Of a DNA stretch of 64,000 nt, positions 27,269-37,609 are shown piece after piece (the first letter of the stretch is position 1; every line of letters starts with the position of its first letter). The notes below the pieces were generated by a model. That model saw nothing but the letters and a program-made list of their open reading frames with translations, had not been told where the DNA came from and did no database searches. The stretch lies in contig NC_066518.1 of NCBI RefSeq assembly GCF_024679095.1, forward strand, positions 6,424,110 to 6,488,109. The letters are read 5' to 3'. The translations under genes were made by a program, and so were the position numbers. This DNA is from Eriocheir sinensis (lineage: Eukaryota > Arthropoda > Malacostraca > Decapoda > Varunidae).

Positions 27269-28488
27269 ATTTACATAGATTTACATAGAAAATCAGACCA
27301 CACAGACCCCATGGTCCAGACTTGGTGGTCTGTCCTTAAACCTAAGTGATTTTACATTAATCAGAAGACTCCAAAACGTTGCATTTCTACTCTAGTTGAT
27401 ATTAAGTTGGAGGAAGTGACGGTCGAGCTTATTTTTGAAGGAGTCAATCGTGTTACACTGGACCACTGATGATGGGAGCTTATTCCATTCTCGCACTACA
27501 TCGTTGGTGAAGAAAAATTTGGTGCAGTCTGAATTTACTTGTCTACATCTGAGTTTTACGCCATTGTTCCTCGTGCGCAAAGTGTCATCGATCATAAACA
27601 ATGTTGATCTGTCTACATTCGTGAAACCATTAAGTATTTTAAAACATTCGATCAGTTTTCCTCGGAGGCGACGTTTCTCAAGAGAGAACATGTTAAGGGT
27701 AGAAAGCCTTTCTTCGTAGGATTTGTTGCGCAAGGAAGGGATAATTTTCGTTGCCCGACGCTGAACACCTTCTAATTTAGCAATATCCTTTGCATGGTGG
27801 GGAGACCAATCTGTACCGCATATTCCAAGTGGTGTCTGACTATTCTGTTGTATAGCGTGAGTTTTACATGTTTATTATTAAATAAAAAGTTTCTTTTATT
27901 GTATCCCAACATTCTGTTCGATTTATTTGCTGAATCGATGCATTGCTGAGAGAATTTGAGGTTTGACGCGATTATGACCCCAAGTCCTTGACGCATTGAA
28001 CGCTTTTGAGTTTAACGCCGCGCATTTCGTAATCAAACTTCTTATTCCTCGTTCCAACTTGAAGGACCTGGCACTTGTCTACGTTAAAGGGCATCTCCCA
28101 TCTATCCGACCAAGCTGAAATTTTGTGCAAATCCTCTTGAGGCTTTGCCTGTCTTCGTCAGTGAGAACCGAGTTACCAATCTTTGTGTCGTCTGCAAATT
28201 TACTAATGCGGTTATTGAGTCCAACATCCACGTCGTTGATGTAAATAATGAAGAGCACTGGGCCAAGAACCGAGCCCTGAGGGACGCCACTAGTGACCGG
28301 CGCCCACTCTGAGTTAAATCCGTCAATCACTACTCGTTGTTTTCTGTTGCTCAACCAATTCGCGATCCATTGGTTTACCTGACCGTCAATACCTATTTGC
28401 TTTAATTTGTAAAGTAATTTATGATGCGGACTTTATCAAACGCTTTCTGAAATCAAGATAGACTACGTCCAGTGATTTGTTACGTCAT
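27269..28488 (-). mobile_element. LINE copy C, truncated CR1/jockey-like non-LTR element (minus strand)
   Basis: About 1.2 kb, minus strand, truncated at its 5' end beside a (GA)n tract (28494). It keeps the second half of the reverse transcriptase, the C-terminal region (KSYEERLSTLNMFSLEKRRL) and a short 3' UTR ending in two tandem 10-bp units (TCTATGTAAA), a microsatellite-type rather than poly-A end as seen in CR1-like elements. It is a different subfamily from copies A and B: the protein is only moderately similar, but the UTR has a comparable GGACCA...GGTCTG word pair near its end. Confidence 0.88.
27392..28488 (-). pseudogene. Broken reverse-transcriptase ORF (LINE copy C)
   Basis: Read on the minus strand: a LDVVYLDF/KAFDKV-like block (28400-28465), [11 protein letters not shown] (about 28255-28290), the catalytic-site motif FADDTK (28181-28198), then a VIIASNLKFSQQ block and the C-terminal domain ending ...KLDRHFLQLNIN. 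At least three frame changes separate these blocks (near 28430, 28110 and 27780), so no full protein is possible. Confidence 0.85.
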
Positions 28489-28490
28489 AA

Positions 28491-28493
<3 letters not shown>

Positions 28494-28526
<33 letters not shown>

Positions 28527-28652
28527 GAAGAAGAAGGGGAAAAAGACAAACATAGACAATACAAAAGAGAAGAAATAACAATAATAACAACATAAATAAT
28601 AAAGAACAAAAAGAACAAGAAAAAATAATGACAAAAATAAGGATGAATAAAC

Positions 28653-28683
<31 letters not shown>
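28494..28683. repeat. (GA)n and (CT)n in inverted orientation
   Basis: (GA)16 at 28494-28525 and (CT)16 at 28652-28683 with a 126-bp A-rich loop between them. Confidence 0.93.
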
Positions 28684-28687
<4 letters not shown>

Positions 28688-28860
28688 GGCACCAGGTAGG
28701 CTCTTTGTGGGCTAACGACTCGCCCGCTTAATTGGCCTAGCTCGTTCATTAGCGCCGCGCGTGACTCCCGTTTTCTTTTCCGTCCGTCACCGTTTTTTTC
28801 TTCTTTTTTTATGGGTTACTTTGTCATTTCTCCCTTTGACTCATTTGGGTTCATTATGGG
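28684..28860. promoter_or_regulatory. Unique island with homeodomain-type motifs (possible conserved non-coding element)
   Basis: 28684-28770 is balanced, CpG-containing sequence with CTTAATTGGCC, CATTAGCGCC and GCTAACGAC. No coding frame. A regulatory role is inference only. Confidence 0.25.
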
Positions 28861-28996
28861 AAGGAAAAGGAGGTGGAGGAGGAGGAGATAGTGGTGGTGG
28901 TGGTGGTGATTGTAGTAGTAGTAGTAGTAGTAGAAGTAGAAGTAGTAGTATATTGAATTACGTTATTAGCCATCTGTCCGTCATCTTTAGATAGGG

Positions 28997-29064
<68 letters not shown>
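28861..29064. repeat. (GTG)n, (GTA)n and compound (CT)n-(CA)n tracts
   Basis: (GGT)n about 28890-28908, (GTA)n 28911-28949, (CT)n 29001-29028 joined to (AC)n 29029-29062. Confidence 0.93.
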
Positions 29065-29745
29065 CAAAGTAGGCCTATGGATCGTGCGTGCCTATATGGT
29101 CTTCTTTGTCCTACCTTTCCAATCCCCTCCCTTCTCCTCCCTTCTCCACCCCTCCTTAACCCCCTGCCAGCCCTTCCTCAGGTGTGTGTATTGATGGACT
29201 TATGGGTTGATGGGGCTTGGGTTCCTTTGTTCCCCTTTTCTCTTTTTTTTTTCTTTTTTCTTTTCTCTGTGTCATTTTGGGGGACAGGCGAGTGACAGTG
29301 TATATGTTGTTGTCGTTATTGTTTTTATTATCATCAGTAGTAGTAGTTGTAGTAGTAGTAGCAGTAGTAGTGGTAGTAGTAGTAATAGTAGTAGTAATAG
29401 TAGTAGTTCAAATTTATACTTGTTGACATCGATTTATTTTTTTCATCATGGGAAAATTAAAAAGAAAGAAAAAGAGAAAAGAAGGAAATAGGAAAGTGAG
29501 AAGGGAGGAGGAGGAGAAGGAGGGGAAATTGGAAGAGGAGAGAAGAGGGATAGGGAAGGAGGGGGCTAGAAAATTTAAGAGGGAAAAACAAAAGCCTGGT
29601 GGTGGTGATGGTGGTGATTGTGGTGGTGATTATGGTGGTGGTGGTGGTGGTGATGAAGGGAACCGTCCGGAAAAATAACGAAGATTTCTTTTTTTCTTTT
29701 TATTCTATTTTTCATCTTTAAGTTTCACGACATTCTTTGATTAAT
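29065..29745. other. Non-genic mix with (AGT)n and (GGT)n
   Basis: Unique-looking to 29300; (AGT)n with interruptions 29336-29408; purine-rich 29448-29590; (GGT/GAT)n 29598-29654. No gene. Confidence 0.75.
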
Positions 29746-30096
29746 TGAATTTCTTACCGCCACTTTTATTTTCTTCCTTCCTCTCGTTCCTCAGTCTCTT
29801 CTTTCTTTTTAAACCTTTTCTTCCTCCTCCTCCTCTTCTTCTTCCTTTTCTTCATCTTCTACTTCTTCCTCTTTTCTTCTTTTTTTCTTCATTTTCTGTT
29901 TCTTCTATCCATCCTCCTCCTCCTCTTTTTTATTATTCTCTTTTCTCTCTCCCACACCACGTCGTTCTTCAATTTCTCTTCCTCTTCCTTTTCCTCTCCT
30001 CCTACTGCTCCTCCTTTTCCTCCTCCTTTACTTACTCCTGTTTCTCCTCTTCCTATTCATTTTCTCTTTCACTTCCTCATTCTTTTCTTATTGCTT

Positions 30097-30179
<83 letters not shown>
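29746..30179. repeat. Pyrimidine block ending in (CT)n
   Basis: TTCCTCC words, then a pure (CT)40 at 30100-30179. Confidence 0.93.
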
Positions 30180-30183
<4 letters not shown>

Positions 30184-30410
30184 AACACAAAAAAAATGCA
30201 TGAAAACGTACATAACGAAAGGAATACAAAGAGACATTTTTACGAGAGCGAGTGAAAGAATATTACAAACATTTCTAGACTAACATGAAAGGACGCTTGT
30301 AATGTGTTATTTCTGTTTTTTCTTTTACATATATATTTTTAGAGAGAGAGAGAGAGAGAAAGCAGGGGGAGAGGATCTTAGGCTAATTAAGGTTTGCCTC
30401 TGTGAAATGT
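30180..30410. other. A/T-rich spacer
   Basis: Nothing recognised; short (GA)n at 30342-30359. Confidence 0.6.
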
Positions 30411-30466
30411 GTGTCAGTGAGGGGGAGGGACAGACGGACAGACAAACAGACAGCACATAGCCGCAC

Positions 30467-30512
<46 letters not shown>

Positions 30513-30720
30513 TCCACAGAACGACAGACTTTAACACAGAGACAGACGGACAGACAGACACAGACAAACAGACAGACACATAACCACACAATAATACACA
30601 CACACACTAAAAAAAAGGAAAAAAAAGAAAAGACTGACAGTAACATAGAAACTGAGACAGAAATACAGAGAGACAGACCGACACACACAGACAGACAGAC
30701 GGAAACAAAGAAAAATTTAT
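30411..30720. repeat. (ACAG)n / (CA)n block with degenerate duplication
   Basis: Two similar halves, each with GACAGACGGACAGAC words, a CACATA-CCACAC segment, a (CA)n run and a purine run (about 30425-30540 and 30540-30660). Confidence 0.85.
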
Positions 30721-30923
30721 ACATTCACAAAAGTTCCTGTCCTAAATATTAATGAAAAAAAAAACATGTTAAAAAATGTTCTAATGACATGGTAAAATTA
30801 TACAATAGTCTCTCTCTCTCGCAGCAGTGGTGGAAACTCATTTTAATTAATCTCGTTTTCCGATGATTGCAGGAAATGGACGACTCAGCCAATTTCCCAC
30901 GCGAGGCCTTGTTGTTGTTTGTC

Positions 30924-30925
<2 letters not shown>

Positions 30926-30994
<69 letters not shown>
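30926..30994. repeat. (GA)n microsatellite
   Basis: Pure GA dinucleotides, about 68 bp; preceded by about 200 bp of A/T-rich non-genic sequence. Confidence 0.97.
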
Positions 30995-30998
<4 letters not shown>

Positions 30999-31205
30999 AC
31001 ATTGGAGGGAAGGCGCAGTCCACGTCATCCCTCTCAGAGAAAATAGAAAACAAAAATAGTAAGTTATTTTTGTCATCATATAATTAACGGAATCCTTTTT
31101 TTTATTTTTACTGTGAACTATTTTTGTACATTTTTGTGTCTATTTATAACATACACGTTTAATTATTTCTACCTGCTTATAAATACTTTTCATGGCGTTA
31201 ATAAC

Positions 31206-31206
<1 letters not shown>

Positions 31207-31271
<65 letters not shown>
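31207..31271. repeat. (GA)n microsatellite
   Basis: Pure GA dinucleotides, about 64 bp; the 200 bp before it are A/T-rich with nothing recognised. Confidence 0.97.
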
Positions 31272-31275
<4 letters not shown>

Positions 31276-31299
31276 TACCTTAACAGAATCTTGCCTTTA

Positions 31300-31540
31300 A
31301 TCTTCTTCCTCCTCCTCATCCTCGTCCTCCTCCTCCTTCTTCCCTTCCTCTTCTTTCTCTTCTCCTCTTATTCCTTCCCTTTCATCTCCTCTTCCTTCTC
31401 CTGTTCCTCTTTCACCGCATTACTATCCTCTTCCTCTTCCTCTTCTTTCTCCTCTTCCTCTTAATCCTCCGTTCCTTCTCCTTCTATTCCTCGTCTTTGT
31501 CCTCGTCCTCGTCTACCTCTTTTTCCTCCTCCTCCTCGGC
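31300..31540. repeat. Pyrimidine block
   Basis: CCTCTTCCTC words; no gene. Confidence 0.85.
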
Positions 31541-32007
31541 AAACACGTTCTCTCTTATACCACCGCCGTTTTCTGTCGTTCAGCTTCGAGAGGATAACTA
31601 AGGTAAAGGACGCTGGTGCTTGTCTTGGGGTAACTTGTGGACTGGGGGCTGTATTGGTTATAGGAAAAGAACACAAAGTAATGGAGTTCTATAGGGAAGT
31701 AACGGTTGATTGATACCTAAATATGCTTCTACGGGTCTGCTCGTTTTTCTTTTCTTTTTTAATATTGACAGTAAATAGTAATTGTAAAAGAGTTTTGCTG
31801 GTGAGTATTTTTTGTGGGCTGTTTGTGGAACGTATGAATAACAGGTGCATTAATGTTTTCTTGAGGAATAGAAAAAAATAATTAAAGGGTGGAAGAGGTA
31901 AAGGAAGAAAAGATAAATAAGGAGTAGGAAAGAAGATTGTATAGATTGAGTAGCATAAAGTAGGAAATAAAGTAAAGAGAAGGAAATGAGGGGACGGAGA
32001 ACAGGAA

Positions 32008-32010
<3 letters not shown>
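31541..32010. other. Unique-looking stretch, no gene recognised
   Basis: Balanced composition to 31860, then A/G-rich. No supported reading frame. Confidence 0.5.

Positions 32011-32060
<50 letters not shown>
32011..32060. repeat. (GA)n microsatellite
   Basis: About 50 bp of pure GA. Confidence 0.97.
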
Positions 32061-32061
<1 letters not shown>

Positions 32062-32137
32062 AGGGGGTTACTGGCTCCCACACTTCAGTCAGTACTTTAT
32101 TCTTTCCGTGATATCATTCTTATTGCTGTTTTTGCTG

Positions 32138-32138
<1 letters not shown>

Positions 32139-32206
<68 letters not shown>
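32139..32206. repeat. (ACT)n microsatellite
   Basis: About 22 pure CTA/ACT units. Confidence 0.97.
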
Positions 32207-32313
32207 TTTTTACTACTCTTGTTGCTGCAATAACAACATAACTGACATTTTCATCAATCATATAAAAAAGGGGGAACTAAACGAAACTGGTTCAGCTATG
32301 TCGTTCATGCGTG

Positions 32314-32315
<2 letters not shown>

Positions 32316-32363
<48 letters not shown>

Positions 32364-32376
32364 TGCGCGCGCAGGG

Positions 32377-32463
<87 letters not shown>
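32316..32463. repeat. Compound (GT)n-(GA)n microsatellite
   Basis: (GT)n 32316-32361, GAGTGCGCGCGCAGGGACT, then (GA)n 32380-32463. Confidence 0.97.
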
Positions 32464-32473
<10 letters not shown>

Positions 32474-33083
32474 GGCTGACAAAACAGAAGACTTATAACG
32501 TTACCGCCAAGTAATAGCGCCGCCAGGGCAGTCGTAAGTCCTTACATACACTAAGCAATCAGAGTGAAGTAAATTAGTCTCGAAACATATCCCGAAAGTT
32601 TCAAATAGTAAGTGGATTTACTTTTTACCGCAAAAGAATTTTGCGGAAGATATTGTTTTCATTTGTGTAATATTTTTTTGTCTGTAACGCGATAACTTTT
32701 GAACCATTACAGCTAGGATGTTGAAACTTCATAGGTGGACTACTAACGACCCCACACAGGACATGTTCGATTTTCAAGGTCAAAGGTGAAAGGTCAAGGT
32801 CACCGAGGTAAAAAATAAAACTGGCACGAGTTTTGAGAGATGAAACAGGGCAGGACATCACCCGAGACTTAATTTCATATTTTTACATTTCGAGTACTCC
32901 GACCAGAGGGTGTTGGCAGCGGGCGGTTTGCACTCGTTAGAGTGTCCAATGTCTAGTTTATGATTTTTTTCGAGAGAAAGGTGCAAAGTTCACGTGTTTC
33001 ACATAGTTCTCGGGCGCATAGTTCATGTGCTTTTCATTGTCCACGGGCGCTGGTAGAGTTGTTTGTACAGGGGCGGGGGTAAC
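32464..33083. other. Unique-looking stretch with a cluster of AGGTCA half-sites
   Basis: 32777-32802 reads as four head-to-tail AGGTCA-type half-sites (AGGTCA, AGGTGA, AGGTCA, AGGTCA) with spacings 1, 1 and 0. They sit in a 190-bp block (about 32640-32830) that resembles, from memory, a widespread GGTCAAAGGTCAAGGTCA-containing interspersed repeat of aquatic animals. No coding frame. Confidence 0.45.
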
Positions 33084-33445
33084 TTTTTTTTTTTACGTCT
33101 TGGCCTATTGCGCCGGTAGGCTTCTTCCCGGTGGATCCTGAGTTCCTGATGGTCGGTCCAAGGCTTCTTCCCGGTGGAGGCTGATGGTCGGCCCAGCCCG
33201 TTCTGGCGCAGGCGAGTGTTTATTGTGGCGCCATCTTGCATTGGCTCATGCTGCCCTCCCGGAGCTCATCTTTAATCCTAGAATCTAGAGTCCGGGTTGA
33301 TAGGTGGTCTTCTGGACAGCATGTGGGTAGTTTTAAGCCACTCGGCGGCGGCTGAAAAATCCCAGCTTGGTGGCACCGGTCGGGGATTGAACTCGCGTCC
33401 TCCTGAACGCGGGGCCGTCTCGGTATCCGTTCAGCCACCGCCTCC
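33084..33445 (-). mobile_element. tRNA-derived SINE, minus-strand copy
   Basis: About 362 bp. On the minus strand the head reads GGAGGCGGTGGCTGAACGG with an A-box-like TGGCTGAACGG (33427-33437) and a good B-box-like GAGTTCAATCC (33384-33394). The body matches the plus copy at 23590-23922; the end is a poly-A run (T-rich on the + strand, 33084-33094). A CTTCTTCCCGGTGG-containing segment is duplicated inside it (33121-33163 and 33164-33200), which makes this copy longer. Confidence 0.87.
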
Positions 33446-33616
33446 CCGATGTGCATAAGGCGTTACATAATATATAACCAGCCCAATATAGTCATGAGTT
33501 ACTTTTGAATATTCTAGTTGCCATTACCATCATCATCATTAGCAGCAGCAGAGCAGCATAAGTGTAAACATTTCGGACCCTTTCTTTCATTTATACTCGT
33601 CAATCGGAGCAGTAAG
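33446..33616. other. Spacer between SINE and short poly-A element
   Basis: Nothing recognised beyond an ATC/AGC-rich run at 33530-33560. Confidence 0.5.
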
Positions 33617-33692
33617 TAGCGGGCTTTTTCTTTTCATTATTGTGTTTTTTTACGCCCTTGCACTGTCTCCTCTGCTGTAAAAAAAAAAATCA
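33617..33692 (+). mobile_element. Short poly-A-ended dispersed element, copy 1
   Basis: TAGCGGGCTTTTTC then ACGCCCTTGCACTGTCTCCTC and TGCTGTAAAAAAAAAAA. Shares the TAGCGGGCTTTTT...GCCCTTGAGCTG.CTCCTTTGTTGTAAAA framework with the copies at 35.9, 36.2, 42.5 and 56.0 kb. Confidence 0.75.
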
Positions 33693-33907
33693 TTACTTTT
33701 TGTTTTACCGAGTTGCGACAAGCACATTTAGGATCTACAATTAATGCTGGGGTTAATGGTATTAAGTGAAATTGTCTACATTGTATAAGATGTGAGATAA
33801 GGTAAATAATAAAAAAAAAAACATTTAACACCAAGAGCATGTGTGGGTGACTGTCGCACCCACGAGAGCCGAGGAAAGAAGCCAATCAGGTCGTGAACAG
33901 AGACAGG

Positions 33908-34153
<246 letters not shown>

Positions 34154-34158
<5 letters not shown>

Positions 34159-34380
34159 CTGTTTCTTCTCACCCTCTTTCAACTATTTATTTTTCTCTTC
34201 CTCGTCTTCTTCATTTTATTCATCATCTTATTCATTTTCCTCTTTCTCCTCTTCTTTCTTCTCCTCTTCCTTCCTTTTCTTTCGCCTATAAATATAATAT
34301 AGCTTAGTTCACTCCTCGTTTCCTTTCTCCTCCTCCTCCTCCTCCTCCTCCTCCTCCTCCTCACCTATTTATCTCAGGTG
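34154..34380. repeat. Pyrimidine block with (CCT)n
   Basis: TTCTC words, then (CCT)n at 34328-34362. Confidence 0.9.
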
Positions 34381-34553
34381 GGAAGCGGAAGGTGCATGCG
34401 TAGGTAAGCGGGGAAAGTGTGTTTATGTTGGCTGGTCTGCTGCTGCCGCTCCTGCTGCTGACGATGATGACCGGGTGTTTTTGGGGGCTATTTTTGTGGC
34501 CTGGTCGTGGGCTTCTTTGGGCTGATTTGGGTGCATGATTATAGTTAGGTACA

Positions 34554-34555
<2 letters not shown>

Positions 34556-34648
<93 letters not shown>
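34556..34648. repeat. (CA)n microsatellite
   Basis: About 46 pure units. The 170 bp before it are unique-looking (CTGCTGCCGCTCCTGCTGCTG near 34438) without a supported gene. Confidence 0.97.
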
Positions 34649-34652
<4 letters not shown>

Positions 34653-34722
34653 TGCTTTCATTGAGTCTCCCTTCCCTGTTTTAAGAAAAAGGTGTTTGAA
34701 GGGTCACATAAAAGAATGAGAA

Positions 34723-34818
34723 AGAGGAGGAGGAGGAGGAGGAGGAGGAGGAGGAGGAGCTTTCTTTTGTTGTCATTGTTAAGCTGTTTATCTTTTTTTC
34801 ATTGTCTTAATTGTAGAT

Positions 34819-34885
<67 letters not shown>

Positions 34886-34975
34886 GTCCTCTATCTACCT
34901 ATCTATCTATCCGTCTCTATCTATATATCTATCCATCTTTATCTATCTATCTTACTATTTCTATTTCTATCACAA
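34723..34975. repeat. (GGA)n, (CT)n and (TATC)n tracts
   Basis: (GGA)n 34723-34758; (CT)n 34825-34877; (TATC)n-like 34878-34970. Confidence 0.93.
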
Positions 34976-35109
34976 TTGAAGTTATTGCTTTGGTCTGATA
35001 TGACTCGCCGGTGACCTGTTGCTATCGACGCTCTTTTCCACTTCCCGACACCTGCAGCTGACCAGAGAAACAGAGAGACCGACGCATTGTTAGATTATAG
35101 TGTTATGGT

Positions 35110-35400
35110 GATAGTGACTACATAGTTTATAAATTGATATATAAGTTGATAGGTAGATAGGTAGAAAAGCAGACAGATATATAGCTTACGAGTTATAGAT
35201 AAATATATAAATGTGTAGATAGATAAATAATTATATAGGTAAATAGGTAGACAGAGATAGGCAGAAAGCAAGAATGACCAAGCGATAGATAGATAGACAG
35301 GTGAATGCATAGATAGACAGACAGACAAACAGACAGACAGTCAGACAGACAGACAGGCAGGTAAACAAACAAACAAACAGACAGACAAACAGACAGTGAG
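35110..35400. repeat. (GATA)n and (GACA)n degenerate tract
   Basis: ATAGGTAGATAG-like sequence changes to ACAGACAGACAAACAG at about 35300. No gene. Confidence 0.88.
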
Positions 35401-35428
35401 TTTTCCAATCAGTCAGCCAGTCTGTCAT

Positions 35429-35690
35429 CCAATCAACCAATCAGTCAGTCAGCCATTCAGCCAATCAGTGTGCCTGCCCTCCAATCAACCAATCAGTCAG
35501 TCACCCATTCAGCTAGTCAGTGTGCCAGTCCTCCAATCAACCAATCAGTCAGTCAGCCATTCAGCCAATCAGTGTGCCAGCCCTCCAATCAACCAATCAG
35601 TCAGTCACCCATTCAGCTAGTCAGTGTGCCAGCCCTCCAATCAACCAATCAGTCAGTCACCCATTCAGCCAGTCAGTGTGCCACCCATCG
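35429..35690. repeat. 52-bp minisatellite with ABAB order
   Basis: Units start CCAATCAACC at 35429, 35481, 35533, 35585 and 35637. Types alternate: A has AGTCAGCCATTCAGCCAATC, B has AGTCACCCATTCAGCTAGTC, in the order A-B-A-B-B'. This suggests a 104-bp higher-order duplication. Flanked by (CAGC/CAGT)n sequence to 35765. Confidence 0.95.
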
Positions 35691-35855
35691 AAACATCCAA
35701 TCATCCAGCCAGCCAGCCATCCAGACAGCCAGACAGACATCCCATCCCTGCAGCCAGCCAGTCGGTCTTCCTTCATGGGCCGTAACATAAACACTCCGCT
35801 TCGGTTATTGTGCTTCTTTATGTCGCCTCATGTGCCGCGGGGAAAGACAGCAACA

Positions 35856-35856
<1 letters not shown>

Positions 35857-35918
<62 letters not shown>
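35857..35918. repeat. (CA)n microsatellite
   Basis: About 31 pure units. Confidence 0.97.
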
Positions 35919-35921
<3 letters not shown>

Positions 35922-35940
35922 TACTTACATACACACACAC

Positions 35941-36035
35941 CTCTGACGTCTCTTTTGGCTGTTCTGAACTTTTTTTATAGTGGCAGTGCTTAGTGGGGCT
36001 TTTTTCTCTTTTTTTGTGCCCTTGAGCTGCTTCCT
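35941..36035 (+). mobile_element. Short poly-A-type dispersed element, copy 2
   Basis: CTCTGACGTCTCTTTTGGCTG, then TATAGTGGCAGTGCTTAGTGG, GGCTTTTTTCTC and GTGCCCTTGAGCTGCTTCCT. Together with the following (CA)n it was duplicated to give copy 3. Confidence 0.75.
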
Positions 36036-36039
36036 TTCA

Positions 36040-36372
<333 letters not shown>

Positions 36373-36735
36373 AATACACAGACGTACATACTTTCAGAAA
36401 AAAATAGAGGCAAATATAATACAAAAGTGACATTAAAACTATTTGCAGACGTAAAAATAAAAGCAGAATGAAAGGAGGAAATGGAGAAAAGAAATTTGAT
36501 GAACACAGACTTACATACAGACAGACTTACAGACTCTCAGATACACAGAGACTTACCTACCCAGACAGACATACGGAGAGAGACAGCAATGGAAATGGGA
36601 TAGGTTAAAGATAAGGGAAGAAGTAATAAAAAAGAGGAGAAAGGGAAGGAGGAGAGGGGAAAAGAAGAGAGCAGAGAACTGATGATGTGATCGACAGAGA
36701 AATAACAAAAGATAACGAAAAAGGAAAATAGGGAG
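36373..36735. other. A-rich non-genic stretch
   Basis: Degenerate CAGAC/TTACATACAGAC words near 36510-36560, then purine-rich sequence. Confidence 0.7.
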
Positions 36736-36739
36736 AAAG

Positions 36740-37200
36740 AAAGAAGGGAAGGAAGTACGAACATAGAGAGAAATGAGAGGGAAAAATGGGGGGAAAAAAG
36801 AAGATATGAAGGGAAGAGGAAAGATTGAAGAAATTGAACGAAAAAGGAAAGATGGGGAAAGAAAGAAGGGAAGGAAGTACGAATATAGAGAGAAATGAGC
36901 GGGAAAAATGGGGGGAAAAAAGAAGAAATGAAGGGAAGAGAAAAGATTGAAGAAATTGAACGAAAAAGGAAAGATGAAGGAAGAGAAAGAAGGGAAGGAA
37001 GTACGAATATAGAGAGAAATGAGCGGGAAAAATATTGAAAAAAGAAGAAGAAATGAAGGAAAGAGGAAAGATAGAGGAAACTGAAAGATAAGAGTGAGGA
37101 AATGAAAAAGCAAGGAAAGAGAGAGAAGAGATAAGAGAAGAAGGAAATAGGGAAATCAGATGCGAGGAAGGAGAAAGACGATGTAATAAAGAAGGAAGAG
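36740..37200. repeat. ~123-bp purine minisatellite
   Basis: GGAAGTACGAA recurs at 36751, 36873 and 36997 (122 and 124 bp apart), each followed by ATAGAGAGAAATGAG and AGAAATGAAGGGAAGAG-like words. Confidence 0.9.
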
Positions 37201-37265
37201 AAGGGAAGAGACGGAAGAGGAGAGGAGAGTGCCTGTCCCTCAGTGTCCCTTGGCCCATCAAAGCC

Positions 37266-37268
37266 TTA
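37266..37268. other. Left target-site duplication of the MITE (TTA)
   Basis: TTA directly before the left inverted repeat; the partner is at 37524-37526. Confidence 0.8.
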
Positions 37269-37523
37269 AGGGGCTATTACACTGGGCAAATTTTCCGTGG
37301 ATCTTCAGTCAAACCACGATTTCCGCTGGCGTTGTTCTCAGATTTCCGTGGTTTTCTGACGTGTCCACGATCTTCCAAAGCTACGGTAGAGTTCCTTGAA
37401 GGACGGAAGTATTACTCACCATCATCAGCAGCAGCAATAACAAGAAACAAATGAGAACCACGCTAGCGGAAATCGTGGTTTGACTGAAGATCCACGGAAA
37501 ATTTGCCCAGTGTAATAACCCCT
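37269..37523. mobile_element. MITE with 72-bp terminal inverted repeats, PIF/Harbinger-like
   Basis: A 255-bp element. The first 72 bp (from AGGGGCTATTACACTGGGCA) and the last 72 bp (ending CCAGTGTAATAACCCCT) are reverse complements with three mismatches. It is flanked by the same trinucleotide TTA on both sides (37266-37268 and 37524-37526), the 3-bp T-A-rich target duplication typical of PIF/Harbinger transposons. No transposase inside, so it is non-autonomous. The superfamily call rests on the target duplication only. Confidence 0.9.
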
Positions 37524-37526
37524 TTA
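37524..37526. other. Right target-site duplication of the MITE (TTA)
   Basis: TTA directly after the right inverted repeat. Confidence 0.8.
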
Positions 37527-37609
37527 GTGAGCCCCGTCATAAGGTGTTTGAACCTTCTTTGATCTCTTCTTTGGCAACAGTCCCATACCCTATATAAGCC
37601 TTAAATTAG

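Noticed and set aside
32777..32802. Dedicated nuclear-receptor response element
   Set aside because: Half-sites are real, but they lie in what is probably a dispersed repeat; kept only as a finding with that caveat.
33370..33445. Functional tRNA gene on the minus strand
   Set aside because: A and B boxes are good, but the sequence continues into the SINE body and matches the copy at 23.6 kb.
35429..35690. CRISPR-like array of regular 52-bp units
   Set aside because: Repeats are contiguous without unique spacers; this is a minisatellite in a eukaryotic genome.
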